From Bradyrhizobium sp. CCGUVB1N3 (GTDB lineage Bacteria; Pseudomonadota; Alphaproteobacteria; Rhizobiales; Xanthobacteraceae), in the NCBI RefSeq assembly GCF_024199925.1, contig NZ_JANADR010000003.1, positions 150,101 to 214,100 of the forward strand: a stretch of 64,000 bases of DNA, read 5' to 3'. Each line of letters begins with the position of its first letter. Position 1 is the stretch's first letter. The notes under the pieces are model-generated. The model had not been told where the DNA came from, made no database searches, and saw only the letters and a list, made by a program, of their open reading frames with translations. Shown here piece after piece: positions 42,834-51,498 of the stretch. The translations under genes and the position numbers were made by a program.

Positions 42834-44102
42834 GTGACGTATCGCTTTGTCCATGCTGCGGATATTCATCTTGATTCACCCCTGCGCTCGCTTGCGCTGC
42901 GCCATCCCGACCTGGCGGAGCTGATCGGCAACGCCACCCGGCGCGCCTTCGTCCAGGTGATCGACCTTTGCCTGGACGAGCAGGTCGACGCGCTCCTGAT
43001 CGCCGGAGATCTCTACGACGGCGATCAGACCTCGATGAAGACGGCGCGCTTCCTCGCCGAACAGCTCCGACGGCTCAGCCAAGCCGGCATTCGAGTCTTC
43101 ATCATCCGCGGCAACCACGACGCGCTGTCGAAAATCACCAAGGAATTGGTCCTGCCAGATTCCGTAAAGGTCTTCGGCGGGCGAGGGGAGGCAATCGATA
43201 TTGATCGCGCGCCGGGCCATGTTCCTGTTGTCGTCCACGGCCTGAGCTTCGCGCAACCGCACGCTCCGGAGAGCCTCCTCGGACGATTTCGTCCGGCGGT
43301 CGACGGTGCGGTCAATATCGGCCTCCTGCACACGAGCCTCGCAGGAGCTCCGGGACACGATCTCTACGCGCCGTGCAGCATTGCAGATCTCCAGGCGACC
43401 GGCTTTCACTATTGGGCCCTCGGTCATGTGCACAAACGCTCGGCTATAAAGGGCGGATGCGCGATCGTAATGCCCGGCATGCCGCAAGGCCGCGACATCA
43501 ATGAGGCCGGCCCGAAATCGGTGACGCTCGTGACCATCGCCAACGATCGCTCGATTCACGTCGAGGAACGGATCACCAGCGTGGCTCAGTTCGAGCGGAT
43601 TTCAGTCGACGTGAGCGGCCTGGAAGATTGGCGCGACCTCGTCGCGGCAGTGACCCGGGCACTTGAGAAGGAGCGCGACGCTCTCCGGTCCGAGCACCTG
43701 GTCGCCCGCGTGCGCATAACGGGTGCGACGCCGCTGGCATGGCGCATCCGGCGCGACGCGGACTTGCTGAAGACAGAGGCCGACGACAGGGGCTCCGTCA
43801 TAGGGGGATGCTGGATCGAGCAACTCGAAATCGCCTGCCGGCCGGCCGAGCAGCAGGACCAGACGTCGGGCGATCCGATCAGGGAGCTCCATCGCCTGAT
43901 CGAAGACGATGTCTTCGGATCGGAGGCGTTTCGAAGCGAACTGATGGGCGTGGCCGAGGAGATCAGGGCTCAGCTTCCGCAAGAGTGTCGTGACCTCTTC
44001 GGATCGGACGAAGCCTCTTTCAAGGAGGCGATCGCACGCCTGGCGCGCGAAGGCGCCGAGGGCGTCATGGCGCGTCTCGAGGCTGTCGGCGAGGAGACTT
44101 AA
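42834..44102 (+). CDS. YhaO-like metallophosphoesterase (SbcD/Mre11-type DNA nuclease)
   Basis: A 422-residue protein if read from GTG 42834, chosen because GGGAG lies just upstream and the protein then begins MTYRFVHAADIH, the usual family start. The longer frame from 42723 adds an unlike tail. Metal-site motifs are DIH (Asp10, His12), GDLYDG (58-63), GNHD (93-96) and GHVH. The C-terminal half is the usual capping/partner-binding region. Mre11/SbcD-type enzymes cut DNA ends together with an SMC-type ATPase, and that partner is encoded 3 nt downstream. The genomic setting (cut-off ATPase, AbiE-like pair) suggests a defence role rather than housekeeping repair (inference). Confidence 0.88.
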   Translation: MTYRFVHAADIHLDSPLRSLALRHPDLAELIGNATRRAFVQVIDLCLDEQVDALLIAGDLYDGDQTSMKTARFLAEQLRRLSQAGIRVFIIRGNHDALSKITKELVLPDSVKVFGGRGEAIDIDRAPGHVPVVVHGLSFAQPHAPESLLGRFRPAVDGAVNIGLLHTSLAGAPGHDLYAPCSIADLQATGFHYWALGHVHKRSAIKGGCAIVMPGMPQGRDINEAGPKSVTLVTIANDRSIHVEERITSVAQFERISVDVSGLEDWRDLVAAVTRALEKERDALRSEHLVARVRITGATPLAWRIRRDADLLKTEADDRGSVIGGCWIEQLEIACRPAEQQDQTSGDPIRELHRLIEDDVFGSEAFRSELMGVAEEIRAQLPQECRDLFGSDEASFKEAIARLAREGAEGVMARLEAVGEET

Positions 44103-44105
44103 GTC

Positions 44106-46811
44106 ATGCGCCTGCGTCGCCTCGACCTTACTCGATACGGCAAGTTCACCGACTGCAGCCTCGACTTCGGCGAGCGGCGCGAAGGAGAGCCGGATCTGCA
44201 CGTCATTTACGGGCCGAACGAAGCCGGCAAGTCGACCGCTTTCGCGGCCTTTCTCGATCTGCTGTTCGGGATCGGTTCGCAGAGCCCATTCGACTTCATC
44301 CATCCATACCCCACGATGCGGATCGGCGCGGCGTTGGACTTGGCTGGCGACACGCGGGAGTTCGCGCGGATCAAACGGCCGCAGAACAGTCTCCTCGACG
44401 GAGCCGATCGTGCGTTGCCCGAGGCCGCAATCCGGGCCGAGCTCGGCGGCATCGAGCGCGATGCGTACCGCACCATGTTCTCGCTCGATGATGAGACGCT
44501 CGAAAGAGGCGGCGAGAGCATTCTGGCGAGCAGGGGAGATCTCGGACAGTTGCTGTTTTCGGCAAGTGCGGGCCTCTCGCACCTCAGCGACAAGCTCGTC
44601 GGCCTCAAGGGGGAAGCGGACGGCTTCTACAAGTATCGCGCCCGCACGGGAGCACTCGCTGATCTGAAAGCGCGGCTGGCAGAACTCAAGGCTGAGCGCG
44701 AGCAATTCGACACTCTCGCCTCCGATCACGCCCGGCTCATCGACACGCGCGACCGGGCGTCCCTGCAATATGATGAGGCGGTCGAGGAACGCGGGCGTAT
44801 CCATCGACGCAGTGATGAGATCGAGCGCTACCTCGCGGCGTTGCCGCGTCTCTCCGCCTTGCGTGGCATCCGCGCGCGACTTGCGCCGCTGGCTGACGTG
44901 CCTGCGGACCCGCCGGCATGGGCAGGGGAACTGCCCCAGCTTCGAAAGCAAGAGATCGAGCTCGGAGTCAAAACCAAAGCGATCGCCGAGCAGATCGATC
45001 AGCTGGCGATCGAGCTCGCCGAGGTCGTTTTTGATGAGGCCGCGTTGCGCCTCGAGGAGCATGTAGAGCGACTGGCCGACTTGCGTGCCCGCCACGTGAC
45101 CGCCGACAAGGATATTCCCGAGCGGCGTTTGCAATTGCGTCAGCTCGACCTCGCGATGTCCGGGATCCTGCAGCGGATCGAGCGATCCGAAGAACCTGAT
45201 CCCAAACGCCTCGTGCTGCCAGCGGCGACCATCGGCCGCTTGCGCGATCTGATCGAATCCCGCTCGGGCATCGAGGGCGCGACGCGCAACGCCGCGCGAG
45301 AATTGGACGAGGCGCGGCAACGCCTCGACGAGGCGACGTCGAGACTGCCGGAGAGCGAAGCGGATCCTCACCTGCGTGCCGAACGGGATCGCGCTTTGGC
45401 TGAGCTGGCCGTCGTGGTCGAGGCGCTACGCTCCGCCGACCACCATGTTCGGCGCCGGCTTGCAGAGCGTGCCCGCGAGGCCGCGCTCGATCTGCTAACA
45501 GATCGACTTGCCGCTTTGGGACCATGGCATGGCACCGTCGATGAGCTTGTCGCCATGCAATGCCCCGGCGCCGAGGCCCTGCAGTATTGGAAGGCAGCGC
45601 GAGGCGAGGCGGAGGTTGCAGTACTGCGTCATCAGGGGGAGGTCGAACGGCTGACCACGCTGGTCCGGCACTGTGAAGCTGAAGAAACGAGCTTCGCTTC
45701 TACGACCGGCATCGTGTCCGACCACGAAGCTGCCGACATACGGGCGCGGCGTGAGCAAACTTGGGCGGCACATCGGCGCCTGCTGGACGTCGACTCTGCC
45801 GACGCCTTCGAGGCGGCGCTGCGTCAGGACGACATCATCAATGCGAGTCGGTTTTCACACATATCAGAGTTGGCGAAGCTGCATCAAAGCGGACAGGCGC
45901 TTGCCCTCGCACGAGCGGACCATGACCGCGCTCTCGAGCTCAGCGAGCGCGCCACCGCGGTCCAGGTCGCCTCTCTGGAGGAGGTGGCGCAAAAGATTTC
46001 CGATATCGCTCGCCGCGCCGATCTCGTCGAACAGGCAGGGCAGGCGGAGCAGGACATCGTCGAGGCATTGCGCGCGACGGATCTTCAGAGCGCGGAAGCC
46101 GCGCTCGATGCAGCAGACAGATCAGCTCTGGAAACCGAACTCGCCGAGTTGACGGCCCGCGCAGACGATCAGGACAAGCGGTGTCACGAGCTGTTCGCGG
46201 CGAAGTCGGCGGCCGAAGATCGCGTAGAGGCGATCGGCGGCGATGCGAGAGTCGCCATCATCGAGGAGCGTCGGCGGACGACGCTGCTTGAGATCGAGGA
46301 TCGCGCGATGCGCTATCTGCAGCTTAGAGCGGGCATCGCGGCCACCCAGCAGGCGCTCGCCACTTATCGCGAACGGCATCGTAGCTCCATGATGACGCGC
46401 GCGTCGGAGGCGTTCCGCACCATCAGCCGCGGCGCCTATACGGGGCTCGTCGCCCAGCCTGGCAGGGATGGCGATACATTGATCGCGGTCGCGGCCGAGG
46501 GAGGGTCAAAGGCCGCCGACAAACTCTCCAAGGGTACCCGCTTCCAGCTCTATCTTGCACTGCGCGTCGCGGGCTACCACGAGTTCGTGCGGGCTCGCAG
46601 CTCGGTCCCCTTCGTCGCGGACGACATCATGGAGACGTTTGATGATTTCCGCGCGGAGGAGGCGTTCCGGCTGTTCGCGGAGATGGCTCAGGTCGGGCAG
46701 GTGATCTATCTCACGCACCACCAGCATCTGTGCGAGATCGTCCAGCGTGTCTGTCCGGCAGCGCGCGTCCATCACCTCGATGAAGCGTCGTTGAAGCGCA
46801 AAGTGGCTTGA
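44106..46811 (+). CDS. YhaN-like SMC/Rad50-type AAA ATPase
   Basis: A 901-residue protein with a Walker A near the N-terminus (YGPNEAGKST, 36-44). A long charged, coiled-coil-rich middle follows (about 170-830, with several Leu/Glu/Arg-rich stretches). The C-terminus has an ABC-signature-like LSKGTRFQLYLALR and a Walker B VPFVADDIMETFDD followed by LTHHQHL. This is the SbcC/Rad50 layout. The N-terminal LFGIGSQSPFDFIHPY region is typical of the YhaN branch. It should form an ATP-driven complex with the nuclease encoded 3 nt upstream. Length is normal for YhaN-like proteins, shorter than SbcC. Confidence 0.88.
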   Translation: MRLRRLDLTRYGKFTDCSLDFGERREGEPDLHVIYGPNEAGKSTAFAAFLDLLFGIGSQSPFDFIHPYPTMRIGAALDLAGDTREFARIKRPQNSLLDGADRALPEAAIRAELGGIERDAYRTMFSLDDETLERGGESILASRGDLGQLLFSASAGLSHLSDKLVGLKGEADGFYKYRARTGALADLKARLAELKAEREQFDTLASDHARLIDTRDRASLQYDEAVEERGRIHRRSDEIERYLAALPRLSALRGIRARLAPLADVPADPPAWAGELPQLRKQEIELGVKTKAIAEQIDQLAIELAEVVFDEAALRLEEHVERLADLRARHVTADKDIPERRLQLRQLDLAMSGILQRIERSEEPDPKRLVLPAATIGRLRDLIESRSGIEGATRNAARELDEARQRLDEATSRLPESEADPHLRAERDRALAELAVVVEALRSADHHVRRRLAERAREAALDLLTDRLAALGPWHGTVDELVAMQCPGAEALQYWKAARGEAEVAVLRHQGEVERLTTLVRHCEAEETSFASTTGIVSDHEAADIRARREQTWAAHRRLLDVDSADAFEAALRQDDIINASRFSHISELAKLHQSGQALALARADHDRALELSERATAVQVASLEEVAQKISDIARRADLVEQAGQAEQDIVEALRATDLQSAEAALDAADRSALETELAELTARADDQDKRCHELFAAKSAAEDRVEAIGGDARVAIIEERRRTTLLEIEDRAMRYLQLRAGIAATQQALATYRERHRSSMMTRASEAFRTISRGAYTGLVAQPGRDGDTLIAVAAEGGSKAADKLSKGTRFQLYLALRVAGYHEFVRARSSVPFVADDIMETFDDFRAEEAFRLFAEMAQVGQVIYLTHHQHLCEIVQRVCPAARVHHLDEASLKRKVA

Positions 46812-46910
46812 AAGAGACGATTCCGAGCTGACGGTATTTAGGTGCCGCCCCAACGTAGCGTGGAACCGCTGAACACGCCGTTTTGACCCTCCCATCCGAA
46901 TATGGTTGGG

Positions 46911-46936
46911 TGTCCCCTGTCCTAGGACAGAGGACA
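46911..46936. promoter_or_regulatory. Nested inverted-repeat operator upstream of the AbiE-like pair
   Basis: The arrangement is TGTCC-N2-TGTCC-TA-GGACA-N2-GGACA, with a perfect 14-bp core CTGTCCTAGGACAG at 46917-46930. It ends 12 bp before the ATG at 46949, where bound protein would block transcription or translation. In AbiE-type systems the antitoxin AbiEi binds inverted repeats in its own promoter, so the downstream winged-helix protein is the likely ligand (inference). Confidence 0.6.
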
Positions 46937-46948
46937 AAGGCGGCGGGG

Positions 46949-47518
46949 ATGATGAAAAGCCAAGATCTGGTCGTTCTACTCAAGCTCGTGAGCCTGGAAG
47001 ACGACGAACACAATAAGGGCCAGCACCTTGCTCGTCACCGGGGCGAGCAGGGGGACGATCCCTATTCGGTCCGAGGGTTAGAAGCAGCTCTCGGGATCAG
47101 CAAGACCGAAATCAGCGCTTCCATCAACCGCAGCTTGGCATCGGGCCTCGCGATCAAGGACCGGAAGACCGGTCGCCCCAAGCCAAATCGGCGTCACTTG
47201 CGCGAGTTCATCGTCCATGGTCTGAAGTTCGTCTTTCCCGCCAAACCCGGGTCGATGCAGCGCGGGCTGCCGACGGCGTTCGCCGCGCCCGTCCTCAAGG
47301 AATCCCTGCACAGCGCTGGCGACCTCATCAGCGTGTGGCCCTATGCGCGCGGACGAGACCTCGGCCAATCGATCGAACCGCTGTTCAAGACCGTGCCGGA
47401 AGCGGTCGAAAAGGACGACGGTCTCTACGCCTATCTCGCTCTCATCGATGCCATACGGCTTGGCAACCAGCGTGAAGCCAGCCTGGCTGCAGACGTGCTC
47501 GCAAAGAGGTTGGCATGA
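46949..47518 (+). CDS. Winged-helix regulator, probable antitoxin of an AbiE-like pair
   Basis: A 189-residue protein starting MMKSQDLVVLLKLVSL; the start was chosen after the operator. An upstream TTG would place the operator inside the gene. A helix-turn-helix region is visible at YSVRGLEAALGISKTEISAS followed by SLASGLAIKDRKTGRPKPN, which reads like a wing. The rest is an uncharacterised C-terminal half. Its stop overlaps the next start as ATGA, so the two are co-translated. This is the arrangement of type IV (AbiEi/AbiEii) abortive-infection systems. It was not recognised as a standard AbiEi, so the assignment rests on context. Confidence 0.6.
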   Translation: MMKSQDLVVLLKLVSLEDDEHNKGQHLARHRGEQGDDPYSVRGLEAALGISKTEISASINRSLASGLAIKDRKTGRPKPNRRHLREFIVHGLKFVFPAKPGSMQRGLPTAFAAPVLKESLHSAGDLISVWPYARGRDLGQSIEPLFKTVPEAVEKDDGLYAYLALIDAIRLGNQREASLAADVLAKRLA

Positions 47519-48219
47519 CCATCCAAGGGCAGCTGAAAGAAATGCTCAAAACCGTCGCCGTGGCTCTCGGCGACGATCTGCGTGAGCGCCTGGTCTTCGT
47601 CGGTGGCTGCACGACGGCTCTCTATATCACCGATCCCATAACGCTCGAGGGCGTACGGGCAACGGATGATGTCGATCTCATCGTCGATCTCGCCGGCTTC
47701 GCGGCATGGGCTGAACTGATGGACCAATTGCGCCAGCGCGGTTTCGCGGAGGCGCCCGAGGACAACGTCATCTGCCGAATGAAGCTTGGCGAGCTCAAGG
47801 TCGATTTCATGCCCGACGATGAAGCGATCCTCGGCTTCAGCAATCGCTGGTACGCGAAGGGCATCGAAACGGCCGTCCCCACGGCGCTTGATGAAGCTCT
47901 CGTGATACGGCGCCTTACGCCGCCGCTGTTCGTCGCGACTAAGCTCGAAGCCTACCGCGGGCGCGGCGGCGGCGACCTTATCGGTAGTCGCGACGCCGAG
48001 GACATTCTGCTGCTCGTCGACGGACGCGAGGAACTGACTGACGAGGTGGCGGCCGCCGAGCCCGAGATTCGGGACTATATCGCCGAACAGATCACGGAGC
48101 TGTTCCTTGCCGATGAAAACTTCGATCATTTTCTCGAAGGCAATATTCGAGGGCCAGAGGGCCGTGCCGACATCGTCAACGATCGCCTCGAGGCGTTAGC
48201 TGGTACTGGCCAGCCCTAA
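47515..48219 (+). CDS. Nucleotidyltransferase, AbiEii/AbiGii toxin-like
   Basis: A 234-residue protein with the minimal nucleotidyltransferase pattern: VFVGGCTTAL (28-36) followed by ATDDVDLIVD (Asp52 and Asp54 as metal ligands), a third strand with LKVDFM, and KLEAYRGRGGGDLIGSRDAEDI resembling the KxxAxxxR...DxxD region of AbiEii. AbiEii-type proteins transfer nucleotides to RNA acceptors and stop growth on phage infection. Coupling to an upstream DNA-binding protein with its own operator supports the toxin-antitoxin reading. Housekeeping nucleotidyltransferases of this fold also exist, so toxicity is inferred. Confidence 0.72.
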   Translation: MTIQGQLKEMLKTVAVALGDDLRERLVFVGGCTTALYITDPITLEGVRATDDVDLIVDLAGFAAWAELMDQLRQRGFAEAPEDNVICRMKLGELKVDFMPDDEAILGFSNRWYAKGIETAVPTALDEALVIRRLTPPLFVATKLEAYRGRGGGDLIGSRDAEDILLLVDGREELTDEVAAAEPEIRDYIAEQITELFLADENFDHFLEGNIRGPEGRADIVNDRLEALAGTGQP

Positions 48220-48237
48220 GATGCCCTTCGACATCAA

Positions 48238-48880
48238 ATGGCACTCTCAGCAGGGGACGAGAACACCAAGACCGCCGCCATGCTGCACTACCTCAACGAC
48301 AACCCGTTCTTCCCGAACCACGGCATCCCCTACGGGGGCTGTCAGTTCGTTACCGTCAACGTCAAGGCGCCCACCACGCTCGCCCAGGTCGGCATGTCCT
48401 CGCTGCGCGCCACCCACTATCCGATCGAGCGCGAACTGCGCGAGGCCCAGGCATGGGCCCAGGTCCACGCCCAACTCAAGGGACAAGCCATCCTGTTCAT
48501 GCACTTCGCCGACCGGTCACGGCGCGCTGCACGATTTCGCGTACCACATCGCCATGGCCCTCCCGCGCCTGGCCAAGCTCGCCGACGCCGAGCCGCAGGA
48601 GCCGTCCGACTTCGAGACCTACGTCGCCGCACGGCTCGACGGCCGGAAGGCCTCGCCGCTGCTCGACCCGATGCCGCTCGACCAGGCCGTGCGCCTCGTC
48701 GAGACCGCCGGCGCCGTCGAGCAATGGGGGCCGAAAATCAATCTCAACACGCTCTCCGACGCCTCGCGCCGCATCGCCGGCGCGCGCGGGTTCGAGGCCA
48801 TCGCAACCGGCCCCGAGGCGTTCGCCGACCTGCTGCAGAGGCTGCAGGGCAAACGCGGCCGCCACCGCCAGGACGGCGCA
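48238..48880 (+). pseudogene. Unrecognised protein, frameshifted and cut off by repeat copy B
   Basis: Two frames join near 48515. The first reads AAMLHYLNDNPFFPNHGIPY to AILFMHFADRS; the second reads HGALHDFAYHIAMALPRL to PEAFADLLQRLQGKRG. One base appears lost in the CGGTCACGG stretch. The combined product of about 210 residues then runs into repeat B. I do not recognise the family. It lies 19 bp after the nucleotidyltransferase stop and could have been part of the same operon. Confidence 0.5.
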
Positions 48881-49007
48881 TGTGTTTCGGCGTGGGGTCT
48901 CAACCATGATCGGCGTGGGGGGTCCCATCATTTCAATTAAATAAAATCAATGGCCTGAAGGGGTCCCGACGACGCCGATGGGGGTCATTTTTCAATCAGC
49001 ATTCACA
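48881..49007 (+). repeat. ~126-bp TGTG...CACA repeat, copy B
   Basis: Starts TGTGTTTCGGCGTGGGGTCT and ends CAGCATTCACA. The first half holds two spaced CGGCGTGGGGTC-like sites, the second half two GGGGTC sites. It differs from copy C by a few substitutions (for example AATTAAATAAA in the centre against AATTCAATGAA). Confidence 0.85.
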
Positions 49008-49634
49008 CCAAACTGCGGGCTGGCCGATACGTCTGGCTTTCGTCCGGCTCACTCGCCCGTCATCACGGGGTTCGCTGCCAACGGATGAGCGAGTTGATAA
49101 GAGCGATCAAGGCCAGATTGGCAGCATCCAACCATCCCGCGACAACCATGTCAGACCCGCAGAACAAGCCAGAGAAAAGAGGCCGCCCCAAAGCCAGGAG
49201 CGGCCGCGGGCGGCGCTGATTGATCGCAAGTAGAGGTAGGCTCCAAGCAGCTTGCCGTAGTTTCTTCTAAAATCGCCATTCAGCAGCGCGATCTTTGATA
49301 GCTCAGGCGTATCAACTTCATTCGACATGGGCTGGCTGCGTACGCCGAGACGATAAGCGGCGTGGTAGGCCTCTTCGGTCGCCCTGCGCCCAATTGATGC
49401 GTCGCGCCGCTAGGCGCCCTCAGCCATCGGTTTGCGAAGCACGATCCTGACAGTGCCAGTCCTGCGCGATGAGCATATTAAAGCCCTTGCCGCCGTCGCT
49501 CTGCCGCGCGGCACCCCGACAAACCCAGCCCCCCTAAGTGGAAGGCGAAGAGTATGGCGCATTTTGCCCGTAGAAGTGCCTTTTGGCCGAACTTCCTGGA
49601 AAGGGCCTGCCCTATGCAAGATCGGCTTGGTCCC
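49008..49634. other. No gene recognised between repeat B and the tRNA fragment
   Basis: A 73-codon minus-strand frame (49107-49328; MSNEVDTPELSKIALLNGDF) has a plausible start but no recognisable family. Other frames are short. The region is probably decayed mobile-element or island-edge DNA. Confidence 0.35.
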
Positions 49635-49683
49635 ACCGCTCATAACGGTCTGGTTGCAGGTTCGAGCCCTGCCGGGCCCACCA
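49635..49683 (+). tRNA. tRNA-Met (CAT) 3' fragment, likely integration (att) scar
   Basis: CCG-CTCATAA-CGG forms an anticodon arm with a CAT anticodon. It is followed by the variable loop GTCTGGT, the T arm GCAGG-TTCGAGC-CCTGC and an acceptor strand CGGGCCCA-CCA. The 49 bp correspond to the 3' two-thirds of alphaproteobacterial elongator tRNA-Met. The 5' part (GGGCCC..., D arm) is not present upstream, so it is not a working gene. Tyrosine-recombinase elements that insert into tRNA genes leave such 3' copies at one border. Confidence 0.8.
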
Positions 49684-50379
49684 ACGTGATCGATAGCTTA
49701 CTTCGTTCTTGTTGCCTGCAGCGCGACCGCCGCACCAGAAACCGCACCAGATACGTCCACATTTCGTTCGCGCGGACGAGTCGCGCTCCATTTCCACGGC
49801 TACGACCTACCTCGCAGCTGTCACGTCCGCTAAGGGTTCAATCTCGGAAATGGACATTCGGATCTTAATGGTTCGCAAAGCGCCGCAAACAGAAGTCGGC
49901 AAAACCACGCGTCGGTGCAAGTGACACGATTTAGAGCACACGCTTGGCCGGCGGCGGCACCCATTGGCCCGTAAGGATTGGCTGGCGCGAAGAATGAAGG
50001 CGAAGAATGAAGTGTGAATGGTTGCCTCGCAGCGACGAGCGGCCAATTGGCCTGCATCACTATAACCCGACGATAGCATGACCTGTCGTGAACCCATTTC
50101 CATCCTTATTCGAACCGCAGCTGGATCAGGTTCACCCTGAAATATTTGTGATTCTACTTGTGCGTGCGGTCACTAATCGCTACCCTCACCAAATTGGATA
50201 GTAGATTTTAGGACGCGTCCTTTGGACGCCAAATGTTGCCTTCGACGCCCAAGGAGCCTAGCCGCTCGCCTCAGCTCTGTGTCGTGTCTTCGTGTAATGA
50301 AATGCGGGCAAGTCGCCAAAGCATGAGAACTCATTCTTCTGCGGACATCTCTTTGTAACAATTTTTCCTGGACCGCCAC
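49684..50379. other. No gene recognised downstream of the tRNA fragment
   Basis: Only short frames without family resemblance. The minus-strand frame across the tRNA fragment (RQGSNLQPDRYE) is the usual artefact of translating tRNA antisense. No integrase gene is in this stretch. Confidence 0.4.
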
Positions 50380-51426
50380 ATGGATTTCCTAAAGGATTTT
50401 TTTGACGCCGTAGTCCAAGTCATCACCATTATTACGAGTTCATCGTCGACCGCGTCGCTTTCAGCGATCGGCGCTATCTTGCTTCTGCTCACCGCCGTGT
50501 TGGCTTACGTTGCCCTGAAAACGCCACCGGAGAAGATCTCTAGGTGGGTATGGGTCGCGCTATTTTTCTCGCTGGTCGGCGGCATGGGATTTTCGGCCGC
50601 CGGCCCCGGGCTCGCGCTATTCTACGTCTCGCAGAACACTATCAAGCGCATGGATAGCCAGCTCGCCATCAAGCACCTCGAAGAGAACGCCGAGGTCAAC
50701 TACCTGGTGCGTCTCGTGCCTTACGACCCCGTCTCGGGGGCAGCGCTCGCTCTGGAGCGCATCGAGAACCTGGGTCCCAAGGAACAGGTCTACTCCTTCG
50801 TCGCCAGCTATGACGAGCTGGTTGGTTACACCGCGAGCGAGGCCGTCCGAAAAGTCGGGGGCCTATTTAAGCCGGGCAACCATATATCGGCGGTGATTTT
50901 TCCGCTGCTTGGCCAGCAACTATACCCGGCCAATGCGCGCGGATTGCTGCAGGTCATCAGCGACGTCGAACAGCGTAAGGACATCCCTGAAATAAAAGAG
51001 CGATTCCTGGTCGGCGGGCGTAGCCTTACGAAAGAAGACAAAGACGAGCTGAAATCGACCGACGAATACGCCTATCAGCTAAAGAATTTCGTAACCCAGT
51101 ACGCTCACTACTGCGAGCTCGCTTACACCTTCAAATGCGACCAGAACAATCTATATTCCGCCCGAACCTACATCGGTGGTCTCTCGCGAGACTGGCACCC
51201 CCTCGGGTTCTCACAAATGAAGCTCGATAGCGATCCCTGCGCCAAGCCAGTGAAAGCGTACTGCGAGTTCGATGATTGGAAGAAAATGGCCTCGCTTGAC
51301 AAGAAAGATTTTGGCGCGCGTGTATTCTTGATCCGGAATCTAGAGATCGCAAAAATACCGGGGCGGATCCTTCTCGATTTCGATAAACCGAGCGAGCAGC
51401 TGATTCCCGACATTGGCACGCGATAG
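50380..51426 (+). CDS. Membrane-anchored protein of unknown function
   Basis: A 348-residue protein with two N-terminal membrane segments (about 30-48, LSAIGAILLLLTAVLAYVAL; and 57-80, WVWVALFFSLVGGMGFSAAGPG) and a large soluble C-terminal part, probably periplasmic or cytoplasmic depending on topology. That part contains five Cys (including YCELAYTFKC and AYCEFDDWKK), suggestive of disulfides and so of a periplasmic location. No family was recognised. It is 72 bp upstream of the DUF2235 gene on the same strand and may form an operon with it. Confidence 0.65.
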   Translation: MDFLKDFFDAVVQVITIITSSSSTASLSAIGAILLLLTAVLAYVALKTPPEKISRWVWVALFFSLVGGMGFSAAGPGLALFYVSQNTIKRMDSQLAIKHLEENAEVNYLVRLVPYDPVSGAALALERIENLGPKEQVYSFVASYDELVGYTASEAVRKVGGLFKPGNHISAVIFPLLGQQLYPANARGLLQVISDVEQRKDIPEIKERFLVGGRSLTKEDKDELKSTDEYAYQLKNFVTQYAHYCELAYTFKCDQNNLYSARTYIGGLSRDWHPLGFSQMKLDSDPCAKPVKAYCEFDDWKKMASLDKKDFGARVFLIRNLEIAKIPGRILLDFDKPSEQLIPDIGTR

Positions 51427-51498
51427 GCGGGCGCGGCGCTCGACACGCCGGCGCATTTCAAGCTGCGGTGTCATCCTTAACCAAGACAATGGGATACA

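Noticed and set aside
46883..46906. TTGACC...TATGGT as a promoter of the AbiE-like pair
   Set aside because: The spacer is only 12 bp, too short for a sigma70 promoter.
49612..49797. Minus-strand small frame with RQGSNLQPDRYE
   Set aside because: This peptide is the familiar translation of tRNA antisense and not a protein.
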